A DNA stretch of 64,000 nucleotides from Nannocystis exedens (GTDB lineage Bacteria > Myxococcota_A > Polyangia > Polyangiales > Polyangiaceae): assembly GCA_945861885.1 (NCBI GenBank), contig CAMAVR010000004.1, positions 57,818-121,817 on the forward strand. The letters are read 5' to 3'. Numbering within the stretch: the first letter of the stretch is position 1; the number at the start of each line of letters is the position of its first letter. Of this stretch, positions 45,061-53,306 are shown in pieces. The translations under genes and the position numbers were made by a program. The notes beneath the pieces were generated by a model that ran no database searches, was not told the DNA's origin, and saw only the letters and a program-made list of their open reading frames with translations.

Positions 45061-46788
45061 CTAGCTTCCTTTGGGCGGGGTCGGCTTGCCTAGCGTGTAC
45101 ACCACCTTCATGAACGTCGATTTGTCGGGGCGCGACGAATCGAGGTCAAGCAGCTGGGCGTACGAATTCGTAAAGCTCGCCACGTATGCAAACCTGTACT
45201 TCTTGAGACCGTCGATCGCCGGCTCGTGGGCGGGGACCGCCTCACCCATCGCCACGTCTGTCAAATCGAACGGATCGAATGCGAGCGCAAACGGCCCCGG
45301 CGCGACCCGCACGATGCTCTCGAGCGCGTTCGCCTTGGGGTCGTAGACGAAGATTGTCGCCGCATCGAAACAGACGATAAAAAGCCTCAGCGCGTAATTC
45401 CCGGCGCCATCGACAATCGGTGCGAGGTAGAGGCGTGACGGACCGTTGGCAAGCGGAATGCTCGCGTGCCACGAGATAGCATCGGGGTCGTATTCACCCG
45501 TCCCCGCAACGACGCGCCCGCCCAACTCGCCTACCAGCAGCGATGCGGGCGAACGATTTGCTACGAACAGACGCGCTGGAAGACGCGAGCACGCCTCTTT
45601 TTGTTCGCTTGTTGCCGCGGGATCGCGACTGAGACGCTTTTCGCACGCGAGACGTGGCGTCGGATCGATCGCAATGTCGCGCGAATCGGCTCCGCTCACG
45701 TTGACCGCAATGCCATACGACGCTTCAAGCACGAGAAGTGGACGCGCGGTGGCAGCGGCCGCTGGGGGGATCGGCTTCGTAAAATCGCCGTCGGTATCGT
45801 AGTACCGGAGCCGCGACATAAGCGCGACGCTGCGACTCGTCTCCAAAAATGCAACGCGGCTCGTGTTTGCATCGCACGACGCCGAAGCGGCCCCCGAACA
45901 ACGACTCATCGTGTCACCGTACGGAATCGCGGCGAGCGCCGTGCCCCCCACGGGAACGCCGGCCAATATATATTTTAGCGACGGATCGACGGGCGCGCTT
46001 GATGACAGCCCCGAAGAAAACAGGCTGACTTGATTGCTCGCTTGATGCGTCACGACGACGACAGAGCCGTCTGAGCTCTGCGCCATGGCGAACGGTTCAC
46101 CTGGCATCGACAAGTTTCGCACGTTGCCCGGCGCGTTTGGATCGGACCCGGCGTAGTGTGTCTTCGCGCAGCGCTCTCCGCTTCGCTCGCCGCACGCGAG
46201 CTTAAACGACGGATAGCTGTCGGCGTTGGCGTTTTCATCTGGCGCGACGTTTGGATCATCATCCGGTTTGACGTCGGCCCAGAACAGCGAGGTGTCACCG
46301 CGCGTGGGGACGAAGAGCCGCGTGCCATCGTGCGACAGCTGCACCGTCGTTGCGAATGCGCCGATGATCGCCGAATCACGCACGTAAACATCTGAATTGA
46401 CTGGCGGCGCGCACGTTTCACCGAGCGGCTGCCTATCGCCCGAACCATCGGTCATCAGCGCGGGCGGATTCGACGGGCACGAACCTGCCGGCGCCGCGGG
46501 ACGCACCGTCGGCAGCGCCGGATCGGCCGGATTCGCGATCGCCAAGACGGCATGCTTGCGTATCAGATGCAGATCGTAACTCTGAATTGTCCCGCCGTTG
46601 TACTGGAGGTCGAAGTCAGAATTGACTGCATAGAGCACATTACCGCCTCGAGACACGGCAAGGCCGACGGGGAAATACAGGCTCTTTTCTGGAGGCGAAA
46701 GGCCGTCGCCAGTCGAGTAACAGCCTGAAACGGCTGAAAAAAGAGCAACCGAAGCGGAGAGAAAACGTGGGAAAATACAGCGATTCAT
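45061..46788 (-). CDS. YVTN/NHL-like beta-propeller lipoprotein
   Basis: The 575-residue product has a leader ending in SAVSGC (lipobox). Its sequence shows propeller-like blades, e.g. SLYFPVGLAVSRGGNVLYAV, TTVQLSHDGTRLFVPTRGD and AMAQSSDGSVVVVTHQASN, with a late FVYDPKANALESIVRVAPG. It resembles surface-layer YVTN repeat proteins. It starts the three-gene run and is related in design, not clearly in sequence, to the next gene. The region 46789-47042 upstream holds no gene. Confidence 0.87.
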   Translation of the reverse strand: MNRCIFPRFLSASVALFSAVSGCYSTGDGLSPPEKSLYFPVGLAVSRGGNVLYAVNSDFDLQYNGGTIQSYDLHLIRKHAVLAIANPADPALPTVRPAAPAGSCPSNPPALMTDGSGDRQPLGETCAPPVNSDVYVRDSAIIGAFATTVQLSHDGTRLFVPTRGDTSLFWADVKPDDDPNVAPDENANADSYPSFKLACGERSGERCAKTHYAGSDPNAPGNVRNLSMPGEPFAMAQSSDGSVVVVTHQASNQVSLFSSGLSSSAPVDPSLKYILAGVPVGGTALAAIPYGDTMSRCSGAASASCDANTSRVAFLETSRSVALMSRLRYYDTDGDFTKPIPPAAAATARPLLVLEASYGIAVNVSGADSRDIAIDPTPRLACEKRLSRDPAATSEQKEACSRLPARLFVANRSPASLLVGELGGRVVAGTGEYDPDAISWHASIPLANGPSRLYLAPIVDGAGNYALRLFIVCFDAATIFVYDPKANALESIVRVAPGPFALAFDPFDLTDVAMGEAVPAHEPAIDGLKKYRFAYVASFTNSYAQLLDLDSSRPDKSTFMKVVYTLGKPTPPKGS

Positions 46789-46966
46789 GCGCGTGCTGGA
46801 CTGTACCCGTTAGCGACACCGATCGCGCGCCTTAAAGCGACAAAAACCCCATTTCGCTTACTAGCCCCCTATTTTCTTCATGAAACAGTGCGTTACATAC
46901 ACAAATTGATGACGGGGCTACCGGCAGCTGGCGCTCGGTCCGTTTCAGGTCATAGAAATAGTAGGG

Positions 46967-46985
46967 GGGGCACCGAACGTGCCCC
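46967..46985. other. GC-rich hairpin in an intergenic stretch
   Basis: A 7-bp perfect stem (46967-46973 with 46979-46985) with a five-base loop follows a run of seven G. It sits between the divergent propeller gene and the small gene at 47046. No T tract follows, so neither a terminator nor a known riboswitch is claimed. The remainder of 46789-47042 shows nothing recognisable. Confidence 0.3.
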
Positions 46986-47045
46986 AACGAGACGGTCTCA
47001 ATACGGCGATTTACTAGGCGGAACTACGGGAGATGAGGTGCTGTG

Positions 47046-47246
47046 ATGATCCCGGCGTTTATCATCGATCAGATTCTGAAGCGCGAAATTGAAGAGCGCG
47101 CGCGTCGCGATCGCATGCAGATCGAATTGCCGCTCGAGCGCCGAAGGCCGCGCACCAGCCCTCCGCCAAGCGAAAGCAACGAAGACCCAGACCGACCAGA
47201 GCGAGACCGATCAGAGCGCGGCGTTGTTGTGCTTGACTTGGGGTGA
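47046..47246 (+). CDS. Small charged hypothetical protein (66 aa)
   Basis: An ATG at 47046 (a GTG one codon earlier is possible) lies 8 bases after a GGGAGATGAGG ribosome site, which supports translation. The product starts MIPAFIIDQILKREIEERARR, a hydrophobic then strongly charged helix, followed by an Arg/Pro/Glu-rich tail ending GVVVLDLG. No signal peptide is typical; membrane anchoring by the first 12 residues is possible. No family is recognised. Its 3' end overlaps moaCE by 36 bases on the other strand. Confidence 0.65.
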   Translation: MIPAFIIDQILKREIEERARRDRMQIELPLERRRPRTSPPPSESNEDPDRPERDRSERGVVVLDLG

Positions 47247-48164
47247 CGCTTCTCCGCAATCGCAGCCGAGCCACGATTCTCCGCTCGCGGTTACCTCTTT
47301 TTTCCAAATTGGCGCGTCGCGCTTAATCGCTTCGATTGCCGCGCGGCAGGCGCGAAAAGCCTCTTCGCGATGCGGCGCGGAGGCTGCAATCACGACCGCC
47401 ATCTCGCCTACGCTAAGTCGCCCCGTTCGATGCGCCATCGCGATGCGCGCCCCTTGAATGTCGCGCTCGATCCGTTCGCCAATCTTCACCATTTGACCGA
47501 GCACCATCGCTGGATACGCCTCGTATTCGAGCGCGATGACGCGATCACCGTTCTCAAGACTGTCGCCGCGAACAGTTCCGATGAATGTCGCCACCGCGCC
47601 GACCGTTTGAAATTCGGCACCGCTTACGCAATCGATCATATCGTTCACGTCGAGCCGATCGGCGCTCAATCGGTAGCGCGACTCATTGCGCCGGTACTCG
47701 CCGCTCTTCCCCCCGTGCTTATGCTCGACCCGCAAATCGGTCACCGTCATCGCGCGGTCGATCGATTTTGCCATATCGTACACTGTCAGCGCCGCAACCG
47801 CCGAAGCCGACATCGCCTCCATCTCGGCCCCCGTCCGCGCCTGGACCACGACGCGCGCTCTCACGCGAAGGCGCCCAGGACCGTCTGGTAGGAGCTCCAC
47901 GGCGACCGATTCAAGGCCGATTGGATGGCATAGCGGTATCAGCTCGGAAACGCGCTTGGCGGCCATAATACCGGCAATGCGCGCTGAAGCGGCCACGTCC
48001 CCTTTTACGACACTGCCGCTCAAAATCGCGCGAAGTGTCTCCTCCTTCATCAGCACACATGCCGACGCGACCGCTTCTCGGCGTGTCACAGCTTTTTCAG
48101 ACACGTCGACCATGCGAGCCGCCCCGTCGCTATCGAGGTGGGTCAATTGCGCCCCATTTGCCAT
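47211..48164 (-). CDS. MoaC-MoaE fusion (molybdopterin synthesis)
   Basis: The 317-residue protein joins two enzymes of molybdopterin synthesis. Residues 1-155 are MoaC (cyclic pyranopterin monophosphate synthase): LTHLDSDGAARMVDVS, VVKGDV, ELIPLCHPIGL and the catalytic-region VYDMAKSIDRAM. Residues about 170-310 are MoaE (large subunit of molybdopterin synthase): TVGAVATFIGTVR, ALEYEAYPAM, HRTGRLSVGE and a C-terminal DAPIWKKEV with the active-site Lys pair. The ATG lies one base after the moaD stop, so both are translated together. Fusion makes stepwise handover plausible. Confidence 0.94.
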   Translation of the reverse strand: MANGAQLTHLDSDGAARMVDVSEKAVTRREAVASACVLMKEETLRAILSGSVVKGDVAASARIAGIMAAKRVSELIPLCHPIGLESVAVELLPDGPGRLRVRARVVVQARTGAEMEAMSASAVAALTVYDMAKSIDRAMTVTDLRVEHKHGGKSGEYRRNESRYRLSADRLDVNDMIDCVSGAEFQTVGAVATFIGTVRGDSLENGDRVIALEYEAYPAMVLGQMVKIGERIERDIQGARIAMAHRTGRLSVGEMAVVIAASAPHREEAFRACRAAIEAIKRDAPIWKKEVTASGESWLGCDCGEASPQVKHNNAAL

Positions 48165-48165
48165 T

Positions 48166-48417
48166 TCAGCCTCCTGCTACCGGCGGAAGGAGCGCGACTT
48201 CATCGCCCGGAGCGACCGATGCCGATGCGTCGACATACTCCCCATTCACCGCAATTCGGAGCGACTTGCGATATGCCGCCACCGCGGGATACTGCGCGCA
48301 CACGCGGCTAAGCAGCTCACCGGCGCTGCTCCCGCCATTTACCGTCATCGCTACCCTATCGCTTCCGATCGCTTCACGTAGCGATGCAAAAGCGAGGACT
48401 GTCACGCTCTTTTCCAT
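48166..48417 (-). CDS. moaD: MoaD/ThiS-family sulfur carrier (molybdopterin synthase small subunit)
   Basis: The 83-residue product has a ubiquitin-like fold and ends in the required Gly-Gly (ALLPPVAGG), which is thiocarboxylated and donates sulfur in molybdopterin synthase. It precedes the MoaC-MoaE fusion by one base, so both molybdopterin-synthase subunits are made from one mRNA. MoaA, MoaB and MoeB are not in the window. It is divergent from rsmA with very little space, so the two promoters must overlap the coding ends. Confidence 0.92.
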   Translation of the reverse strand: MEKSVTVLAFASLREAIGSDRVAMTVNGGSSAGELLSRVCAQYPAVAAYRKSLRIAVNGEYVDASASVAPGDEVALLPPVAGG

Positions 48418-48444
48418 TAAGCCCCATTATACTTGGCCAACACC

Positions 48445-49290
48445 GTGAACAACACCCGCGCTCTACTTCGCCAATATGGTCTCTCGCCGAAGAAGAGTTT
48501 CGGTCAGAATTTTCTCGTGCAAGATCGCGTTGTCGAAGCGATCGCAAAAGCGTGCGTCCCCGACGATGAGCTCGGCAAAGCCGATGTAATCGAGCTCGGC
48601 GCGGGACTCGGAGCGCTCACGCAACTGCTCATCGATCGCGCGGCCCACGTGACGGCGGTCGAACGCGATCGCGATCTCGTCCCGATTTTGGAAACGCATT
48701 TTGCCGCCGATATCGCCGCAAATCGTCTTCGCGTCCTCGAAGCCGACGCGCAGGCGATCCGCGTCGATGAGCTTCTAAAAACCAGCGACGCACCGCGCGT
48801 GCTTTGCGGGAACCTCCCGTACCAAATTACGGGGAGCCTCCTTCAGCGCGCGGTCGAACAAGCGGAGAGCATCGATCGAGCAATCTTTATGGTGCAAAAC
48901 GAAGTGGCCGATCGCCTCGTCGCCAACCCATCGACGAAAGCTTACGGCGCACTCACCGTGTTCGTAACCGCGGCGTTTCAAGTCGATCGCGTCATGACCG
49001 TATCGCGAGGCGCCTTCTTGCCGATGCCAGACGTAACGAGCGCCGTAATCCGCCTAGTGCCCAAAAGGCCACGAGTGACCGAAGAAACAGACCTATTTAG
49101 GCAACTAGTAAAAGGCGCGTTCGGCATGCGAAGAAAAACGCTACGCAACGCCTGGAAGAGCATCCAACCAAACAGATGCACCGTCGCCGAAGCATGCGAA
49201 CAAGCAGGAGTCTCGCTAGACGCAAGAGGCGAAACGCTAAGCGTAGAAGCCTTCGCCAAAGTAGCGAGAGCGCTCGGCGACAATCGCTAG
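48445..49290 (+). CDS. rsmA: 16S rRNA dimethyladenosine transferase
   Basis: RsmA (KsgA) dimethylates two adenines near the 3' end of 16S rRNA. The 281-residue product has the family start NNTRALLRQYGLSPKKSFGQ, the SAM motif VIELGAGLGALT, and the NLPYQITGSLL motif (NLPY) for the target adenine. The GTG at 48445 gives the usual N-terminus; a TTG at 48433 is an alternative. Convergent with the toxin gene at 49301. Confidence 0.95.
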   Translation: MNNTRALLRQYGLSPKKSFGQNFLVQDRVVEAIAKACVPDDELGKADVIELGAGLGALTQLLIDRAAHVTAVERDRDLVPILETHFAADIAANRLRVLEADAQAIRVDELLKTSDAPRVLCGNLPYQITGSLLQRAVEQAESIDRAIFMVQNEVADRLVANPSTKAYGALTVFVTAAFQVDRVMTVSRGAFLPMPDVTSAVIRLVPKRPRVTEETDLFRQLVKGAFGMRRKTLRNAWKSIQPNRCTVAEACEQAGVSLDARGETLSVEAFAKVARALGDNR

Positions 49291-49300
49291 TTGTACCAAA

Positions 49301-49708
49301 TTACCACCAGCTTTTGACGTCTAGCCCGCGAAAATTGCGAAAATCCTTTATGTTGTCTGTCACAAGCGTGAGCCCGCGCGTCGCGGCAATTGCCGCAATT
49401 TGCCCATCGGCAAACGGAGCTGGGCGGCCTGCCTTTTCAAGGCGCGCTCGCTCTTCGCCATGCCATTCGGCAGCTAGATTGTCGTAGGGAAGAATATCGA
49501 TTCGCTCGCGAATCCCCACTAAATATCGAACGAGCGTATCCTTACGGGCGCCAACCACGAGCCGCGCGACGCCAAACTTGAGCTCGTGCCAAACAATCGA
49601 GCATGTTGCACATTGCGACTCATGCAAGCGCAACGCCTTCATGAAGCTGATGCTTGGGACCTTTCGCGTCGGTTCCGACAGCGCCGCCGAATCAAGCAAA
49701 AATTTCAT
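49301..49708 (-). CDS. VapC-type PIN-domain toxin
   Basis: The 135-residue product is a PIN domain ribonuclease typical of type II toxins. The four acidic metal-site positions are Asp6 (LLDSAA), Glu42 (WHELKFG), Asp101 (PFADGQIAA) and Asp118 (VTDNIKDF), so it looks active. It overlaps the antitoxin stop by four bases (ATGA), the usual arrangement with the antitoxin gene first. Toxicity and tRNA or rRNA target are inferred from the family. Confidence 0.9.
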   Translation of the reverse strand: MKFLLDSAALSEPTRKVPSISFMKALRLHESQCATCSIVWHELKFGVARLVVGARKDTLVRYLVGIRERIDILPYDNLAAEWHGEERARLEKAGRPAPFADGQIAAIAATRGLTLVTDNIKDFRNFRGLDVKSWW

Positions 49709-49980
49709 TCGTCAAACTTGATGTCACGGCCCGGCGAGCGATCGCGTACCGCTGCGAATGTTGACTTAAGAGATGCTGTCTCTTTGGTGAGAGTTTGCCG
49801 AAACTGTTCAACAAATTCCCAAAGACTCTCCTTTGGAGGGTTCAACCGATCGTACCGTTCTTTTGACATCACAACAACGACCACCTTCCCTCGCCTTGAG
49901 ATCTCAACTGGCGCCACCTCCGCCTCATGAACGAGCTCCGGAAGGCTATTTTTTGCCTCCGCTACACTATAAGACCTCAT
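49705..49980 (-). CDS. Phd/YefM-family antitoxin
   Basis: The 91-residue product (from ATG 49980) begins with the Phd-type DNA-binding fold SYSVAEAKNSLPELVHEAEV, then EISRRGKVVVVVMSKERYDRL and an acidic C-terminal toxin-binding tail. Starts at 49989, 49986 and 49980 are all possible; 49980 gives the usual N-terminus. The operator palindrome at 49979-49998 overlaps the start. The antitoxin would repress its own operon, alone and with VapC. Confidence 0.88.
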   Translation of the reverse strand: MRSYSVAEAKNSLPELVHEAEVAPVEISRRGKVVVVVMSKERYDRLNPPKESLWEFVEQFRQTLTKETASLKSTFAAVRDRSPGRDIKFDE

Positions 49981-49998
49981 AGCCATCATGATAGCTAT
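49979..49998. promoter_or_regulatory. Palindromic operator of the toxin-antitoxin operon
   Basis: A 20-base palindrome with one mismatched pair, of the form ATAGC(C/T)ATCATGAT(A/G)GCTAT, overlaps the first codons of the antitoxin gene. Type II antitoxins of the Phd family bind such palindromes to repress their own promoter, so it is a likely autoregulatory operator. Binding is inferred from position and symmetry. Confidence 0.6.
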
Positions 49999-50028
49999 CT
50001 GTTGGGTCGATGACAAGGACCTTCGCGG

Positions 50029-53000
50029 TTACATCAGCGACTTGAGCGCCCCCTGGGCGGCCCTGCGATCGGGCGCGTTGATCGGCGCAATCTCCAAGTA
50101 CCGCTTGTAGTAATTCACAGCTTCGCGCCCTTGCCCAACACGGCGGAGCGCCTCCGCTGCGAAAAATTCAGCTTGCGGCAGCCACCCCGGTCGAAGCGAT
50201 AACTTCTCCCCCGCATCGACCGCGAACGCGAGACTCTTCGCCGCCGGTACAACCTCGCCGCGATCGAGGAGCAGTTTGCCGTAACGGTATTGCCACATCG
50301 GCTGCTTGCCATCGGACGCGATAGCCGTCGCCCATTCGCTCATCGCTTGCGGCAATTTGTTTTTTGCCTCCCAAAGCTCCGCCATCGACGCATGAATCGC
50401 CGGCTCGCCTGGCAAGAGCTGCAGCGCGCGCGTCAGATCGATGAGTGCGTTGTCGAGCGCCCCTTCTTTCGTCGCAAGCGCGCCGCGCACCCAGTACGCG
50501 TCGCCCATCGTTTGGTCGAGCGCGATCGCTTTTTCAACTTCGACGCGCGCGAGTCCGAGCTGCGCAGGGCTCGATTCGTTCGCGGCGCGGGCGAGCGCCA
50601 AGTGGTACTCCGCCTGATTCCCCTCAAGCTCCACCGCGCGCTGCAGATAGCGCATCGCTTCGGGTGCCCCTTTTGCAAACAGCGCCCGCCCCACGAAATG
50701 CTGCACTTCTGCGCTGCTAGGCCGTTTCGCCAACACACCTTTTAGCGCCTCGAGCGCCTCTTCCGGGCGGTCGATCGCGATGTACGCGGCGCCGATACGC
50801 AGCTGAAGGTCGAGATCATCCGGCGCTTTTGCGAGCGCCGCTTTAAACTCGGCTAGGGCCTTGTTCGCGTCGCCCGCCTGCTCGAAAAGCACTCCCCGTT
50901 CAAGCGCGATCCCCGGATACTTTGGGTCGATCGCGATGATGCGGTCGAGTTGAGCCGCCGCATTTTCAAACTGTCGAATCGATCGCAACAAGACCGCCAT
51001 CCGGAAACGAATCGACAAATCACGCGGATTCAGTTCAAGCGCATGGCGAAAATAGCTGAGCGCACCGTCGAAATTCCCCTCCGCTGCCGCAATCTCACCG
51101 AGAGCTCGCTCGAGCGATGCAGACGGCGCCAAACGCTTGCCTGCAGCGGCAATTTTCGCGCGCGCGTCGTCAGTTCGCCCGTCGCTCAGAAGGAGCAGCG
51201 CCAGGCGCATGTACGGCAGACTTGCTTCAGGATCGCTCGACTCCGCAACTTCGATCGCCGCGAGATACTCTTTCTCGGCCGCCGCTTTGTCACCGAGAGC
51301 CTCGTTGGCTTGCGCCAACCAGTACAAAATCCACATATTTTTAGGCAATCGCGAACGCGCAGCAACAAGCGATGCTTTTGCCTGCTCAAGCTGCCCAAGC
51401 GCGAGTCGCGCTTTCGCGGCGCCGGTCACCGAGTCGACGTCATACGGGTCGGTCTTTTCGGCAACCGCAAAACGGTTTAGCGCCTCGGTAAATCGCCCTT
51501 CACGAAAAAACACTTCGCCTTGCCCAACAAGCGCGCCGACGCTGCGTGGCGACAATTCGGCAGCTTTGTCAAACGCCGCGCGCGCCTCCGACGTCACGCC
51601 GCGTTCGAGCTCCGCCATGCCGACGAGCGCGTAACCTTCCGCTTGCTCGGAGGGGGCCGCACGCGCACCGCCCACACCAGCCAAGATTCGTTGCACGGCG
51701 GCAATCACCGCATCGGCGTTCCCCGATCGACGGTACTCACTCGCCGCTTGAAGCAGCAGCGCCCCTGCGTGACTTGGGTTGATCGCGAGCGTCGCGACAA
51801 TCGCACGTTCCGCCGCCATCCCATCTTCAAGATTCGTAAGTGCGCGCGCGATACCAAAGTGCCCCGCCGCGGTGTCGGCGCTCGCGAGCGCCGTGGTGAA
51901 CGCGCGCGAAGCGCCGGCAGGATCGTCCTCCGTGAGCGACATTTCACCGTGCAAAATAGCGACTGCGGAAGACATCGGATCGCCCGGTTCGAGCGCGATC
52001 ATATCAAGCGCTTTGCGCGCGCTGGCGCTGTCTCCGCGCGCCGCGATATCGGCAACTCTGGCGATCGCAAAGTATTTATCTTCCGCGCTTTCGGGGAGAC
52101 CGCGCAGCCAACGTGTCGCCGCGGGCAGCTCGTTTTGCACGACGTTAAACCTCAACGCCAAAATCGTATCGAAAATCGCGGCGCGCGTCGCCAAACCAAC
52201 CGCTCGCGGCATCTCGCTTCCGAGCTCTTTTAGTCGCGCCGACGTCTCGGTCGCCACCTCGTACGAATCGACCCGAAGCGCGGCATCGATCCACTCCTGA
52301 GCATCGCGCCCCGCCGATGCGTACCGACCTCTAAACATCGCATCGTTGATCGCGAGGTATCCGAATGCGCCCCACGATGTCCATTGCATCGCGACTCCAC
52401 CTGACACCAGGGCAATCGCGAACCCGGCGCACAACATCGCGATTAAAAAGCGCTTTTTTTTCGGCTTTTTTGCAGTCTCGTCGTCGTTCGCCGAGGGGGG
52501 CGAAGACCGCGGAATCGATATCTTCGGACCAGGGTGGGTTGGCGGATCGAAATGCGGAACCTCGTGCGCCGGTTCGGGCGCCACCGGCTTCGCGCGGTGC
52601 GATTTTGGCGGTTCGCGCGCCGGAATCGCCACGTCGATTTTCGCGCCCAGCGTCAGATCAGGTCGGGGGGCGGGCGTGTCGACTTTCGGTGGCCCCATCG
52701 TCACGTCTAGTGGAGGCGTCTCGACTTTCGACCCCATCGTCACATCAAGTGGAGGCGTGGGTACGTCGTTTTTTTTATCCATGGTCACATCCAGCGGAGC
52801 GACGCGAGGTGTCCTGGGCCCGACCGGCGCCGCTACCGGTATCGGCCTTGATGGCGTCGGGATGCCATCGTCGACAAAATGCGAAGGGGGGATGAGCGCC
52901 GATGGCGGAATCGATGCCGACGCGGCCGGAATTGTCGCGGACGGCAACGTATGGGCCTCGGGAGGGCCGATAAAAAACATATGGTTGCACTTCGGGCAGC

Positions 53001-53082
53001 GCATCTTCACGCCGGCCGCAGGGATGCGACTCTCGTCGACCTTGAATTTGGCCTTACAAGAATCGCAGTGAACCCGAACCAT
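50029..53082 (-). CDS. Zinc-ribbon, membrane-anchored TPR protein
   Basis: The 1017-residue product starts with an MJ0042-type zinc ribbon (VRVHCDSCKAKFKV ... MRCPKCNHMF, four cysteines, residues 1-45), then a long Pro/Thr/Val-rich linker with repeated LDVTMG units (about 60-170), one transmembrane helix (about 212-232) and roughly fifteen TPR repeats (AEKEYLAAIEVAESSDPEAS, GEVFFREGRFTEALNRFAVA and others). Topology is cytoplasmic zinc ribbon, periplasmic TPR. Similar architecture occurs in Myxococcota, with roles in assembly or gliding, not known here. A strong AAGGGGAGA ribosome site precedes the ATG. Confidence 0.9.
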   Translation of the reverse strand: MVRVHCDSCKAKFKVDESRIPAAGVKMRCPKCNHMFFIGPPEAHTLPSATIPAASASIPPSALIPPSHFVDDGIPTPSRPIPVAAPVGPRTPRVAPLDVTMDKKNDVPTPPLDVTMGSKVETPPLDVTMGPPKVDTPAPRPDLTLGAKIDVAIPAREPPKSHRAKPVAPEPAHEVPHFDPPTHPGPKISIPRSSPPSANDDETAKKPKKKRFLIAMLCAGFAIALVSGGVAMQWTSWGAFGYLAINDAMFRGRYASAGRDAQEWIDAALRVDSYEVATETSARLKELGSEMPRAVGLATRAAIFDTILALRFNVVQNELPAATRWLRGLPESAEDKYFAIARVADIAARGDSASARKALDMIALEPGDPMSSAVAILHGEMSLTEDDPAGASRAFTTALASADTAAGHFGIARALTNLEDGMAAERAIVATLAINPSHAGALLLQAASEYRRSGNADAVIAAVQRILAGVGGARAAPSEQAEGYALVGMAELERGVTSEARAAFDKAAELSPRSVGALVGQGEVFFREGRFTEALNRFAVAEKTDPYDVDSVTGAAKARLALGQLEQAKASLVAARSRLPKNMWILYWLAQANEALGDKAAAEKEYLAAIEVAESSDPEASLPYMRLALLLLSDGRTDDARAKIAAAGKRLAPSASLERALGEIAAAEGNFDGALSYFRHALELNPRDLSIRFRMAVLLRSIRQFENAAAQLDRIIAIDPKYPGIALERGVLFEQAGDANKALAEFKAALAKAPDDLDLQLRIGAAYIAIDRPEEALEALKGVLAKRPSSAEVQHFVGRALFAKGAPEAMRYLQRAVELEGNQAEYHLALARAANESSPAQLGLARVEVEKAIALDQTMGDAYWVRGALATKEGALDNALIDLTRALQLLPGEPAIHASMAELWEAKNKLPQAMSEWATAIASDGKQPMWQYRYGKLLLDRGEVVPAAKSLAFAVDAGEKLSLRPGWLPQAEFFAAEALRRVGQGREAVNYYKRYLEIAPINAPDRRAAQGALKSLM

Positions 53083-53306
53083 CGTCTCCCCTTTCCTTCT
53101 TTAGGACGCCGCAACTCTCCGAGACGTCGCTCGTCCAGGTACGGCCGGTAGGGGAGGCGGGTTAACACTTAAAGAACTGCGCACCCGTCTTAAACCCGGC
53201 ACGTACGGAAAAAACATGCATGTGTGGAAAATGACCGCGCACGCGAACGAGGCGCCTCTACGCGCGCGGAGAAGCGTGTTGTCGCACAACGTGTTACGAC
53301 TTCCTG

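Noticed and set aside
47585-47968. Long open frames opposite moaCE and many other genes
   Set aside because: They are antisense readings caused by high GC, lack ribosome sites and show Arg-rich composition typical of shadow frames.
53276-53288. GTTGT-CGC-ACAAC inverted repeat shortly before the uvrA start
   Set aside because: A damage-response operator was considered, but it does not match a known LexA box and short symmetries like this are expected by chance.
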